Positions 1-5,562 of a DNA stretch of 5,562 nucleotides are shown here, in pieces (the stretch's first letter is position 1; the number at the start of each line of letters is the position of its first letter). The notes under the pieces were generated by a model. That model did not search any database, was not told where the DNA came from, and saw only the letters and a list, made by a program, of their open reading frames with translations. The stretch is from Acidobacteriota bacterium (lineage in GTDB: Bacteria > Acidobacteriota > Terriglobia > Terriglobales > Acidobacteriaceae). The stretch is taken from the NCBI GenBank assembly GCA_021811745.1, contig JAJZNH010000967.1:1-5562 (forward strand), written 5' to 3'. The position numbers and the translations under genes are program-made.

Positions 1-19
1 CCGATCCAGTAGATAGCAC

Positions 20-47
20 CAGGCTCGCCAATCCTTCGCGGAGCCTG
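20..47 (-). terminator. Weak hairpin downstream of rluB, possible terminator
   Basis: CAGGCTC at 20-26 is perfectly complementary to GAGCCTG at 41-47, giving a 7-bp stem with a 14-base loop about 22 bases past the rluB stop codon. No T-run follows on the minus strand, so this is not a textbook intrinsic terminator. It could be a Rho-dependent end, an mRNA 3' stabiliser or chance in GC-rich DNA. Nothing else is recognisable in bases 1-69. Confidence 0.25.
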
Positions 48-69
48 TCAAGGCACGCTGGACAAGCCT

Positions 70-2235
70 CTACCCGCGCCGTTTCCCGCCCCACGGTTTG
101 CCCGGCGGGCGCGGACCGCTGCGCCTCGCGCCGGTCCCGCGATTGCCTTGGCCGCGGAATGTCGGTGCGGAACCCTCCCGCCTGCCTGTGCTTCGATCGC
201 TCGTCTGATTCCATCCTCTGCCCGAGGCTCCGCCAGTCCGGCCTTTGCCGGGCCCCTTGCCGAACGGTTTTCCCGGAGCCTGACCGAACCGCTTTGCCGG
301 GCGCGCGGGCCGTTCAAACTCCGGCCGATCGACCGCCGGCCGATCGATGCGAGGCCGGAAGGTTCTGCGTGGCCTCTCCTCGAAGCTGGCCTCTTGATCT
401 TGCCGCTGTGGCCGGCCCGCAAATCCCTGCCGCTCGAAGTTCTTCCGTGGCCCCGCCTCGGACTCCGGTTGATCGCGGAATGGCCGCCGCTCTGCCGGCC
501 TGGCGCCGAATCGTCCGGTCCTTCCGGCTGGGCGTTTCTTTTCCGGTCCGCCGAATCCTTCGCGCTTGCCAAGTCCTTCCCGTCCGCCGAATCCTTCGCG
601 TTTGCCGAATCCTTCCCGTCCGCCGAATCCTTCGCGCTTGCCAAACCGCTCGCTCCGCTGACCGCTGAACTTCGGTTTATCATTGGTCCACTCGCTCTGC
701 GGCCTGCGAAAGCCAGGTCTCGCGCCGCGCTGGGGCTGCCGGTCCTCAGCGTCTCCGCCCAAGCGCCGTTCCCGCGGCTCCCACTCGCTTTGGCCACGCG
801 GGCCACGTTCTTTCCGCGGCGGTTTCCCTTCGCGCGGGGGCCGTTGCTGGGCGAACCGGGGCCGAGCTGCATAGCCGGTTCCTTGCGGCGGTCTATTCGC
901 GGTCTTTGGCCGTCGCTGCCCGCCACCCGTCGATCGGGAACCGGTCCGCATCGGCTTGGGCTTAAGCTTTCCTTCGGCCGTCAACCGCAGCACCGCCACT
1001 TCGTCCGGAGTCAGTTCGCGGAAGTTGCCTGGTTCCAGGTCCAGCTCCAGCGGACCGAAGCCCACGCGGCGAATCTTCTCCACAAAGTGCCCGATAGCCG
1101 AGAACATCTTGCGCAGCTCGCGGTTGCGGCCCTCGATGAGCACAACTTCATACCATGGATTGTCGCCCTCGCGGATCTGGCGGATTTGCGCCGGCGCGGT
1201 GCGCACTCTGGGCGAGCCTGTCTGGCCGCGCTCGATGACCACCCCGCCGCGCAACCGCTCCAGCTCTTCTTCGGTGGGTTGGCCGGCAACCTTGACCAGG
1301 TAAGTCTTTTCCACGCCGGAACCGGCCTTGCTCAACTGGTTGGCCAACTCGCCGTCGTTGGTCATGAGCAGCAGCCCTTCGCTCTGGTAGTCCAGCCGCC
1401 CCACCGGATAGAGCCGCTCGCGCATCTTCGTAAAGAACTCCATCACCGTGGGCCGCCCTTCGGGATCGCTGACCGTGGTCACATACCCCTTGGGTTTGTT
1501 GAGGATGAAGTAGCGATGGCGCTCGGCGCCGTGGAGCAGCTTGCCGTCCACACGGATGTGGTCGCGCGCGGGATCAGCCTTGGAACCGAGTTGTGTGACT
1601 ACCTGGCCGTTCACCATCACTCGGCCTGCAAGAATCATCTCCTCGGCGTGACGGCGGCTGGCCACCCCGGCCTGCGACAAAATCTTTTGCAGGCGTTCGA
1701 GCCTGGCTGGTGGTCCCGGCTCTCGATCCGCCTCGGCCTCGTCTTCGCTGTTCTCGGCGCTCTCTTCCGGCGCCAACTGGGCGCTCGCCGGCAGTTCCTC
1801 TGCGGCGCTTTGGGTTGAGCGTCCCCTCGCTTCCAGGGTTCCGTCTGCAGCCTCAACCTCAGTCTCGGCCCGGTATGCGTCCATCTGGGCTTGCGCCTCG
1901 GGATGAACTTCAGTGCCGGCCGCAAACTGCGCCTCTCCGTCACTCACGTCTCCAATCGGATCAACAAAGGCACTGCCGGCTTTGTTGTTGGCGGCGGACT
2001 CTGCTGTTTCCTTGGCCTTCGCCTTTCTCGTCTTTGTTGACGGAGCCTCCGCCTTGCTGGCTGGAGCCTTCTTCTTCCCGCTCGCAGCTTTGCTCTTTAT
2101 GCTCGCAGTCTTCTTCGTGCTCGCAGCTTTACTCTTTGCGCTCGTACTGCTCTTCTTTGCTGCGGATTCTTTGGCCTTCGGCGAGGCTTTGGCCCGGATC
2201 TGCTTTTCGCCGGTCTCTTCCGTTTTGCTGCTCAT
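70..2235 (-). CDS. rluB: RluB/RsuA-family rRNA pseudouridine synthase with long low-complexity head and tail
   Basis: This is a pseudouridine synthase that isomerises a specific uridine in rRNA; the RluB branch makes pseudouridine 2605 (E. coli numbering) in 23S rRNA. The 721-residue product has, in order: a Lys/Ala/Ser-rich head (about 10-83, with KSKAAS repeated), an acidic linker (95-172), an S4 RNA-binding domain (178-225), the catalytic domain (241-416) with GRLD and catalytic Asp282 followed by GLLLMTNDGELA, and the family motif GRNRELRKMF at 369-378. A tail of about 300 residues rich in Arg, Gly, Pro and Phe follows (425-721). E. coli RluB has about 290 residues, so most of this protein is extension. 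The start chosen is the ATG at 2235, preceded by GGAG with 9-base spacing; a GTG at 2256, directly after the scpB stop, is in frame but has no ribosome binding site. The gene is very probably cotranscribed with scpB. The family is certain from the motifs; RluB rather than RsuA or RluF rests on length, S4 domain and the scpB neighbour. Confidence 0.93.
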   Translation of the reverse strand: MSSKTEETGEKQIRAKASPKAKESAAKKSSTSAKSKAASTKKTASIKSKAASGKKKAPASKAEAPSTKTRKAKAKETAESAANNKAGSAFVDPIGDVSDGEAQFAAGTEVHPEAQAQMDAYRAETEVEAADGTLEARGRSTQSAAEELPASAQLAPEESAENSEDEAEADREPGPPARLERLQKILSQAGVASRRHAEEMILAGRVMVNGQVVTQLGSKADPARDHIRVDGKLLHGAERHRYFILNKPKGYVTTVSDPEGRPTVMEFFTKMRERLYPVGRLDYQSEGLLLMTNDGELANQLSKAGSGVEKTYLVKVAGQPTEEELERLRGGVVIERGQTGSPRVRTAPAQIRQIREGDNPWYEVVLIEGRNRELRKMFSAIGHFVEKIRRVGFGPLELDLEPGNFRELTPDEVAVLRLTAEGKLKPKPMRTGSRSTGGGQRRPKTANRPPQGTGYAARPRFAQQRPPREGKPPRKERGPRGQSEWEPRERRLGGDAEDRQPQRGARPGFRRPQSEWTNDKPKFSGQRSERFGKREGFGGREGFGKREGFGGREGLGKREGFGGPEKKRPAGRTGRFGARPAERRPFRDQPESEAGPRKNFERQGFAGRPQRQDQEASFEERPRRTFRPRIDRPAVDRPEFERPARPAKRFGQAPGKPFGKGPGKGRTGGASGRGWNQTSDRSTGRREGSAPTFRGQGNRGTGARRSGPRPPGKPWGGKRRG
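541..648 (-). repeat. 36-bp tandem repeat coding GFG[K/G]RE hexapeptides in the rluB tail
   Basis: A direct repeat with a 36-bp period has copies beginning at 546, 582 and 618. The first two copies differ at only a few bases; the third matches copy 1 over its first 27 bases and then diverges. In the rluB frame the region encodes six consecutive hexapeptides of the form RFGKRE, GFGGRE, GFGKRE, GFGGRE, GLGKRE, GFGGPE (residues about 530-565 from the ATG start). The period is a multiple of three, so copy-number changes would preserve the frame. Near-identity at synonymous positions suggests recent slippage expansion. Confidence 0.9.
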
Positions 2236-2244
2236 AGGGAAAAT

Positions 2245-2248
2245 CTCC
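2245..2248 (-). promoter_or_regulatory. Ribosome binding site of rluB
   Basis: GGAG on the minus strand lies 9 bases before the ATG at 2235 and just after the scpB stop codon. It decides the start of rluB in favour of the ATG over the in-frame GTG at 2256, and shows that the 21-base scpB-rluB gap serves as a translation-initiation spacer within one transcript. Confidence 0.7.
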
Positions 2249-2256
2249 GTTTCCAC

Positions 2257-3339
2257 TTACTCGCCGGCCAGAGGCGCGGCCGGAGCGGCTTCGGAGGTGG
2301 TTTGTCCGGTTTCGACCGCTTCTCCCGTCTCTTCCGGCAGGTTCTCTTTCGCTGTGCCCACGGCCTGTTCGCCGTCTCTCGACGCGTCCAGTTCCTGGCT
2401 CAATTCCTGGTTGATCTCTTCGGCGGATTCTCCCTCGGCCACGACCTCCGGCTCTTCGAGTTCGGCCGTCGCCATCTTCTCGAACTCTTCCATCGAGGGC
2501 AGTTCCGACACATCCTTCAGCCCGAAGCGCAGCAGAAACTCGCGCGTGGTCTTGTATAAGATGGGCCGGCCGATCACCGGCTTGCGTCCGGCTGTCGCGA
2601 TCAGCTTGCGCGCCATCAGCGACCCAAAAACACCCGACGAATCCACGCCTCGAATCTCGTTTACTTCGGGTGCGGTTACAGGCTGCTTGTAGGCGATCAC
2701 CGCCAGGGTTTCCAGCGCGGGCAGCGAGAGTTTGAGCGGCGGTTTCAGGCTCTTGATGAATGCGCGCACCGCGTCGTGGAACTCAGGCTTGGTAGCCATG
2801 CGGAACCCGCCCGCGATCTCTCGAATCTCCACGCCGCGGCCGCTCACGGCGTACTCCGCGGTCAGCTCATCAAGCAGTTGGCGCAGGACGGCGCGCACCT
2901 CGCGGTCACGCTGCCGGGCCTGACGTTTGGCGTCGGCCTTGGCCTCCTCCTCTGCCTGACCTGCTTCGACGGAGGGATCTGACCCGTCCGCCGGTTCCGG
3001 TCCAGCTTCGGGATTTGCCTCGGAAGCTGTCTCGGCGTTCCCGCCGTCTGCCTCTTTTCCCTCCGCCCCGGCTAGCTCTGGCTCCGCCGCTGACTCAACC
3101 GCTGCGGTAGCAGCGGCCTCGTCCGTTTCAGCGCGCTTGAACTCCTCGCCCAGCAGCGGCAATTCTTGGGCGGACGCGTCAGATTCTTGAGCATTTTGCT
3201 CAGCTTCCGCGGCGCGCGCCGCTTCCTGCTCCGCCTTCCACTCCAGGGCCTCGTCCGCAAAAAGGGCGGCGAGTTGGGCCAGGGTTACCGGCTCCTCGGA
3301 GGCATAAATTACGGCTTCTAACTGTGCTTTCAGACTCAT
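2257..3339 (-). CDS. scpB: Segregation and condensation protein B (ScpB) with acidic insertion
   Basis: ScpB is the dimeric winged-helix (kite) subunit of the SMC-ScpA-ScpB condensin, which binds ScpA and helps organise and segregate the chromosome. The 360-residue product opens with the ScpB helix pair (residues 3-27, LEAVIYASEEPVTLAQLAAL). After an interruption it resumes with LRQLLDELTAEY (152-163), GVEIREIAGGFRMATK (169-184), the core ALETLAVIAYKQPVTAPEVNEIRG (208-231), GRPILYKTT (257-265) and FLLRFGLKDVSELP (268-281). The interruption, about residues 29-146, is Ala/Glu-rich with roughly 33 acidic and 11 basic residues. A further acidic tail covers 291-360. B. subtilis ScpB has about 197 residues, so the extra length is the insert plus the tail. 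The ATG at 3339 is the only sensible start; the nearest Shine-Dalgarno-like GAGG is 13 bases away, which is long. rluB follows after 21 bases. scpA is not adjacent. Confidence 0.95.
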   Translation of the reverse strand: MSLKAQLEAVIYASEEPVTLAQLAALFADEALEWKAEQEAARAAEAEQNAQESDASAQELPLLGEEFKRAETDEAAATAAVESAAEPELAGAEGKEADGGNAETASEANPEAGPEPADGSDPSVEAGQAEEEAKADAKRQARQRDREVRAVLRQLLDELTAEYAVSGRGVEIREIAGGFRMATKPEFHDAVRAFIKSLKPPLKLSLPALETLAVIAYKQPVTAPEVNEIRGVDSSGVFGSLMARKLIATAGRKPVIGRPILYKTTREFLLRFGLKDVSELPSMEEFEKMATAELEEPEVVAEGESAEEINQELSQELDASRDGEQAVGTAKENLPEETGEAVETGQTTSEAAPAAPLAGE

Positions 3340-3361
3340 TTGAAAATAGGCGCCTCATTCC

Positions 3362-3367
3362 ATTATC
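3362..3367 (-). promoter_or_regulatory. Candidate -10 box for the scpB-rluB operon
   Basis: The minus strand reads GATAAT here, five of six matches to TATAAT, about 22 bases before the scpB ATG. This implies a short leader of roughly 15-20 bases. No good -35 is seen at 16-19 bases upstream. The surrounding AT-rich patch stands out in otherwise GC-rich DNA. Not proven; scpB could also be read through from the ABC gene. Confidence 0.3.
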
Positions 3368-3396
3368 AGCTACTGCGCTTTATTACGCATCGGGCT

Positions 3397-3433
3397 CCGG
3401 CGAAACTCGCGCGCTCGCGCACTCTGCCGCCGG
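3397..3433 (-). terminator. GC-rich inverted repeat after the ABC ATPase gene
   Basis: CCGGCG at 3397-3402 pairs with CGCCGG at 3428-3433, and between them lies a self-complementary GCGC-rich stretch (3408-3420) that could form an inner stem. The structure begins 7 bases after the ABC stop codon on the minus strand. It lacks a following T-run, so it is at best an atypical terminator or attenuator separating the ABC gene from scpB. Confidence 0.3.
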
Positions 3434-3440
3434 ACCACAC

Positions 3441-4277
3441 TTACCAGCTATGCAACCACCCATCATCCCGCCCGATCCGCACCAGCGTCCGGAACAGATC
3501 GCTCAGCCGCTCCTCGGTCAACAGGTCTTCCCTCTGCCCGTCGCCCACAATCCGGCCGCCCCGCATCAATATAATGCGGTCAATCTCCGGCAGAATGTCG
3601 CTCAGGTGGTGCGTCACCAGCACCAGCCCGGTGCCTTCGCGGGCCAGCCGCCGCAGGGTCTCGCGCAGCTCCCTTTGCGCGGCCAGGTCCAGCGCGTTGG
3701 AGGGCTCGTCCAGCAGCAGTTGCCGGGGCCGGTGCACCAGTGCCCGCGCGATCATAATCCGCCGTTGCTCACCGGCCGACATGGTGCCCACCAGTTGCTT
3801 CGCCAGTTGCGTGGCCTCCATGCGTTCCAGCGCCTCCCAGGCCCGCCTGCGCATCTCTTCGGTCACATGCAGATTTGGCCACAGCGTCGAAGCCGAAAAG
3901 AACCCCGCGATCACCGCGTCCAACCCCGTGGTCACAGCGGTTCGTTGTCCCGGCAGTTCCGCGCCCATCCCTCCTGCCGTCACCACGCCAAAATGCTGCC
4001 GCAGCTCGGTCAGGTCCCAGCGCTCTCGTCCGAAGATGCGCACAGCCATCCCCGGCCGCACCATGGGATAGATCTGGCAGGTCATGGTCAGGATCAGCGT
4101 CGATTTTCCGCACCCGTTGGGTCCCAGAATGGCCACGTGTTCCCCGGTGCGGATCGTCAGGTTCACATCGTGCAGAACCACGCGCTCGCCCCGCGCCACG
4201 TTCACATGGCGCAGATCCAGAAACGTTCCGTCGCTGTCCTCTCTTGTTACTGCTTGACTCGGGGATTCTCCGCTCAC
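3441..4277 (-). CDS. Orphan ABC transporter ATP-binding protein, ModF-like
   Basis: This is an ABC-type ATPase, a single nucleotide-binding domain with no membrane segment. With the GTG start at 4277 it has 278 residues: Walker A GPNGCGKST at 52-60, signature MSAGEQRR at 166-173 (SAGEQ rather than LSGGQ), Walker B QLLLDEP at 186-192, D-loop NALD at 194-197, and the switch-His segment LVTHH at 220-224. IFGRERWDLTELR and the FFSAxxLWPNxxVTEEM segment resemble the ModF/COG1119 group of stand-alone ATPases, which is where I would place it; substrate and partner are unknown. The normal Q-loop position reads GVVTAGG, without Gln. The frame stays open upstream to GTGs at 4439 (with an AGGTGG 6 bases before it) and 4460. 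That upstream part uses many codons rare in this window (AGG, AGA, TTA), would extend into the divergent argJ promoter, and adds about 55-60 residues before the domain, so I prefer 4277, although GGGAG is only 2 bases from it. No permease gene is in the window. Confidence 0.85.
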   Translation of the reverse strand: MSGESPSQAVTREDSDGTFLDLRHVNVARGERVVLHDVNLTIRTGEHVAILGPNGCGKSTLILTMTCQIYPMVRPGMAVRIFGRERWDLTELRQHFGVVTAGGMGAELPGQRTAVTTGLDAVIAGFFSASTLWPNLHVTEEMRRRAWEALERMEATQLAKQLVGTMSAGEQRRIMIARALVHRPRQLLLDEPSNALDLAAQRELRETLRRLAREGTGLVLVTHHLSDILPEIDRIILMRGGRIVGDGQREDLLTEERLSDLFRTLVRIGRDDGWLHSW

Positions 4278-4344
4278 ATCTCCCAGCTTATCTGAACCAA
4301 ATACGTCCCGCGAAGCCGGAGACGGGGACGCCTGGTCAGTTCGC

Positions 4345-4372
4345 AGGGTACGAGTCTCATCCCGCTCGCCAA
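4345..4372 (-). promoter_or_regulatory. Weak candidate promoter for the ABC ATPase gene
   Basis: On the minus strand, TTGGCG (4372-4367, four of six matches to TTGACA) is followed after 16 bases by TACCCT (4350-4345, three of six matches to TATAAT). Transcription would start near 4338 and leave a leader of about 60 bases to the GTG at 4277. Matches this weak are expected by chance, so it is offered only as the best pair seen. Confidence 0.2.
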
Positions 4373-4442
4373 TCCAGCAGCTTCCATGCGGGCCTTCGCT
4401 GCTGAGGGAAAATCTCCTGCAAGTTAAGCCACGATCCACCCA

Positions 4443-4470
4443 TTCCCACCTTTCGCGCACCTGCTACAGT
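4443..4470 (+). promoter_or_regulatory. Weak candidate promoter for argJ
   Basis: TTCCCA (4443-4448) and TACAGT (4465-4470) each match four of six bases of the -35 and -10 consensus, with a 16-base spacer. Transcription would begin near 4477, just past the in-frame ATG at 4475, which would favour the second ATG at 4493 as start with a leader of about 16 bases. No Shine-Dalgarno precedes either ATG. Confidence 0.25.
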
Positions 4471-4492
4471 GAAGATGTTGCGCTCAACCCCA

Positions 4493-5562
4493 ATGACTGA
4501 ATCTTCCAGTTTCCTCATTCCGCGCGGCTTCCGCTTCGCCGCCGCCACGGCTGGCCTGAAAATCAGCGGCCGGCCCGACTTCGCTCTCATCGTGGCCGAT
4601 GCTCCGGCCAGTGCCGCCGCCGTCTTCACCGCCAACCGAGTCACCGCCGCGCCCGTGCACGTGGGCAAGGAGCATCTGCGTGCCACCGGTGGCAAGGTGC
4701 GCGTGGCCGCCATCAACGCCGGCAACGCCAACTGCGCCGCCGGCCAGGCTGGCCTTGACGCCGCCCGCGCCACCTGCGCCGCCGCGGCGCGCCAGTTCGA
4801 TTGCCGCCCTGAGGAGGTCATTCCCTCTTCCACCGGCATCATCGGCATTCCGCTACCGGCTCAAAAGCTCATCGCCGCTCTGCCCGGCGTTGCCGCCGGT
4901 CTCGGCTCCGGCTCCGCTCACTTCCTTCAGGCCGCGCAGGCCATTCTCACCACCGACACAGTCGAGAAGACCGCCTTTGCCCACATGGATCTGGCCGTGG
5001 CCACCGCCCATGGTGCCACTCCCGCTGGCGCCCCGGCCGAGATCCGCATCGCCGGCTTCGCCAAAGGCGCTGGCATGCTTTACCCGCAGCTCGTGCCCCA
5101 CGCCACCATGCTCGCCTACGTCCTTACCGACGCGGAGATCGCGCCCTCTGTCCTTGCCGGCTATCTGAACGATGCCGTCGAAACCAGCTTCAACCGCATC
5201 TCCGTCGATGGCGACACCTCGACCAACGACACCGTTCTACTGCTTGCCTCTGGAGCCTCTGGCGCCTCTATCGGCCCCGGCGACTCGGCCTTCGCCGCCG
5301 CCTTGAATGAGGTGTGCGCCTCTCTGGCCCGGCAGATGGTCGCCGACGGCGAGGGCGTCAGTCACATGGTCGAGCTGCGCATCGAGGGCGCGGCCACCGA
5401 TGCCGATGCCCTGCGCGTGGCCACGGCCATCGCCCGTTCGCCGCTGGTCAAAACCGCCTGGGCCGGCTGCGATCCCAACTGGGGACGCATCGTCGCCGCC
5501 ATCGGCAACTCCGGTGCGCAGATCGATCCCGAGCGCATCGACATTTCCTTTGGCGATCTTCC
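4493..5562 (+). CDS. argJ: Glutamate N-acetyltransferase / ornithine acetyltransferase ArgJ, 3' end cut by window edge
   Basis: ArgJ transfers the acetyl group from N-acetylornithine to glutamate, closing the cyclic arginine pathway in the cytoplasm; bifunctional forms also make N-acetylglutamate from acetyl-CoA. The 356 complete codons visible read IPRGFRFAAATAGLK (9-23), VFTANRVTAAP (44-54), NAGNANCAAG (75-84), the oxyanion-hole segment SSTGIIG (112-118), KGAGM (191-195), and the autoproteolysis site at HATML, where Thr205 should become the N-terminal nucleophile of the beta chain. ISVDGDTSTNDT (236-247) and WAGCDPNWGRI (323-333) are further family signatures. The family usually has about 400 residues, so roughly 40-50 C-terminal residues lie beyond the edge. 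An alternative ATG at 4475 adds six residues (MLRSTP); neither start has a ribosome binding site. I chose 4493 because it gives the usual short lead before PRGF. Whether the enzyme is mono- or bifunctional cannot be told from sequence. Confidence 0.95.
   Translation, partial: MTESSSFLIPRGFRFAAATAGLKISGRPDFALIVADAPASAAAVFTANRVTAAPVHVGKEHLRATGGKVRVAAINAGNANCAAGQAGLDAARATCAAAARQFDCRPEEVIPSSTGIIGIPLPAQKLIAALPGVAAGLGSGSAHFLQAAQAILTTDTVEKTAFAHMDLAVATAHGATPAGAPAEIRIAGFAKGAGMLYPQLVPHATMLAYVLTDAEIAPSVLAGYLNDAVETSFNRISVDGDTSTNDTVLLLASGASGASIGPGDSAFAAALNEVCASLARQMVADGEGVSHMVELRIEGAATDADALRVATAIARSPLVKTAWAGCDPNWGRIVAAIGNSGAQIDPERIDISFGDL

Larger units (their letters stand above)
4278..4492. promoter_or_regulatory. 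Divergent intergenic region between the ABC ATPase gene and argJ
   Basis: If the ABC gene starts at 4277 and argJ at 4493, this 215-base segment must hold both divergent promoters. It is less GC-biased at third positions in the ABC frame than the genes, consistent with non-coding DNA. It contains a 13-base match (AGGGAAAATCTCC, 4405-4417) to the rluB leader at 2236-2248. No arginine-repressor-like (ARG box) palindrome was recognised. If the ABC gene really starts at 4439 or 4460, most of this region would be coding. Confidence 0.45.

Noticed and set aside
23..34. 12-base direct match GCTCGCCAATCC also at 4364-4375, considered as an attachment-site or IS remnant
   Set aside because: A 12-base match is expected by chance at this window size, there is no integrase or transposase, and the flanks do not match.
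541..653. Possible CRISPR array, given 36-bp periodicity
   Set aside because: The units are contiguous with no unique spacers and lie in frame inside a coding region as a peptide repeat.
48..926. A 292-codon alternate-frame ORF on the minus strand overlapping the rluB tail, with KDSADGKDSA-like repeats
   Set aside because: Its repeats arise from the same 36-bp units read in another frame; no start signal or family resemblance supports overprinting.
148..1818. A 556-codon open frame on the plus strand opposite rluB
   Set aside because: It mirrors the codon pattern of rluB in GC-rich DNA, has no recognisable domain or ribosome binding site, and its Ser/Ala/Phe repeats are just the antisense reading of the 36-bp repeat and Arg/Gly tail.
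4439..4460. Upstream GTG starts for the ABC gene at 4439 and 4460
   Set aside because: They give N-terminal extensions with atypical codons and would put the gene almost back to back with argJ, leaving no room for promoters. The AGGTGG before 4439 keeps that option open.
4357..4848. A 163-codon minus-strand ORF opposite argJ
   Set aside because: It is antisense to strongly conserved argJ codons and has no recognisable motif.
4599..5168. A 189-codon plus-strand Pro/Ser-rich ORF within argJ
   Set aside because: It is a frame shadow of argJ, caused by its GCC-rich codons.

Overview
The window is a compact stretch of a GC-rich bacterial chromosome. It carries four protein genes and little intergenic space. 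No RNA gene, mobile element, CRISPR array, integrase or attachment site is visible. The style of the proteins (long Ala/Lys/Arg/Gly-rich extensions on an RluB-type enzyme, a ScpB with an acidic insert, an ArgJ with a PHATML nucleophile loop) reminds me of Acidobacteriota. That assignment is an impression from memory, not a search result.

Layout. Three genes lie on the minus strand, read right to left: a ModF-like orphan ABC ATPase (about 4277 down to 3441), scpB (3339 to 2257) and an rluB-type 23S rRNA pseudouridine synthase (2235 to 70). scpB and rluB are 21 bases apart and almost certainly cotranscribed; the rluB ribosome binding site lies in that gap. A 101-base gap with a GC-rich inverted repeat and a candidate -10 box separates the ABC gene from scpB. 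On the plus strand, diverging from the ABC gene, argJ (arginine biosynthesis) starts at 4493 (or 4475) and runs off the right edge with roughly the last 10-15% missing.

How the genes relate. scpB next to rluB is a widely conserved neighbourhood (chromosome condensation beside rRNA modification), but scpA, normally just upstream of scpB, is not here; the ABC ATPase occupies that side. argJ and the ABC ATPase share only a divergent intergenic region, and no functional link between them is evident.

What is unusual is protein architecture rather than a new system. RluB is about 2.5 times the usual length, with a Lys/Ala-rich head, an acidic linker and a roughly 300-residue Arg/Gly-rich tail containing a 36-bp tandem repeat. 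ScpB carries a ~118-residue acidic insert inside its first winged-helix domain. I see no convincing evidence of a previously undescribed multi-gene system.
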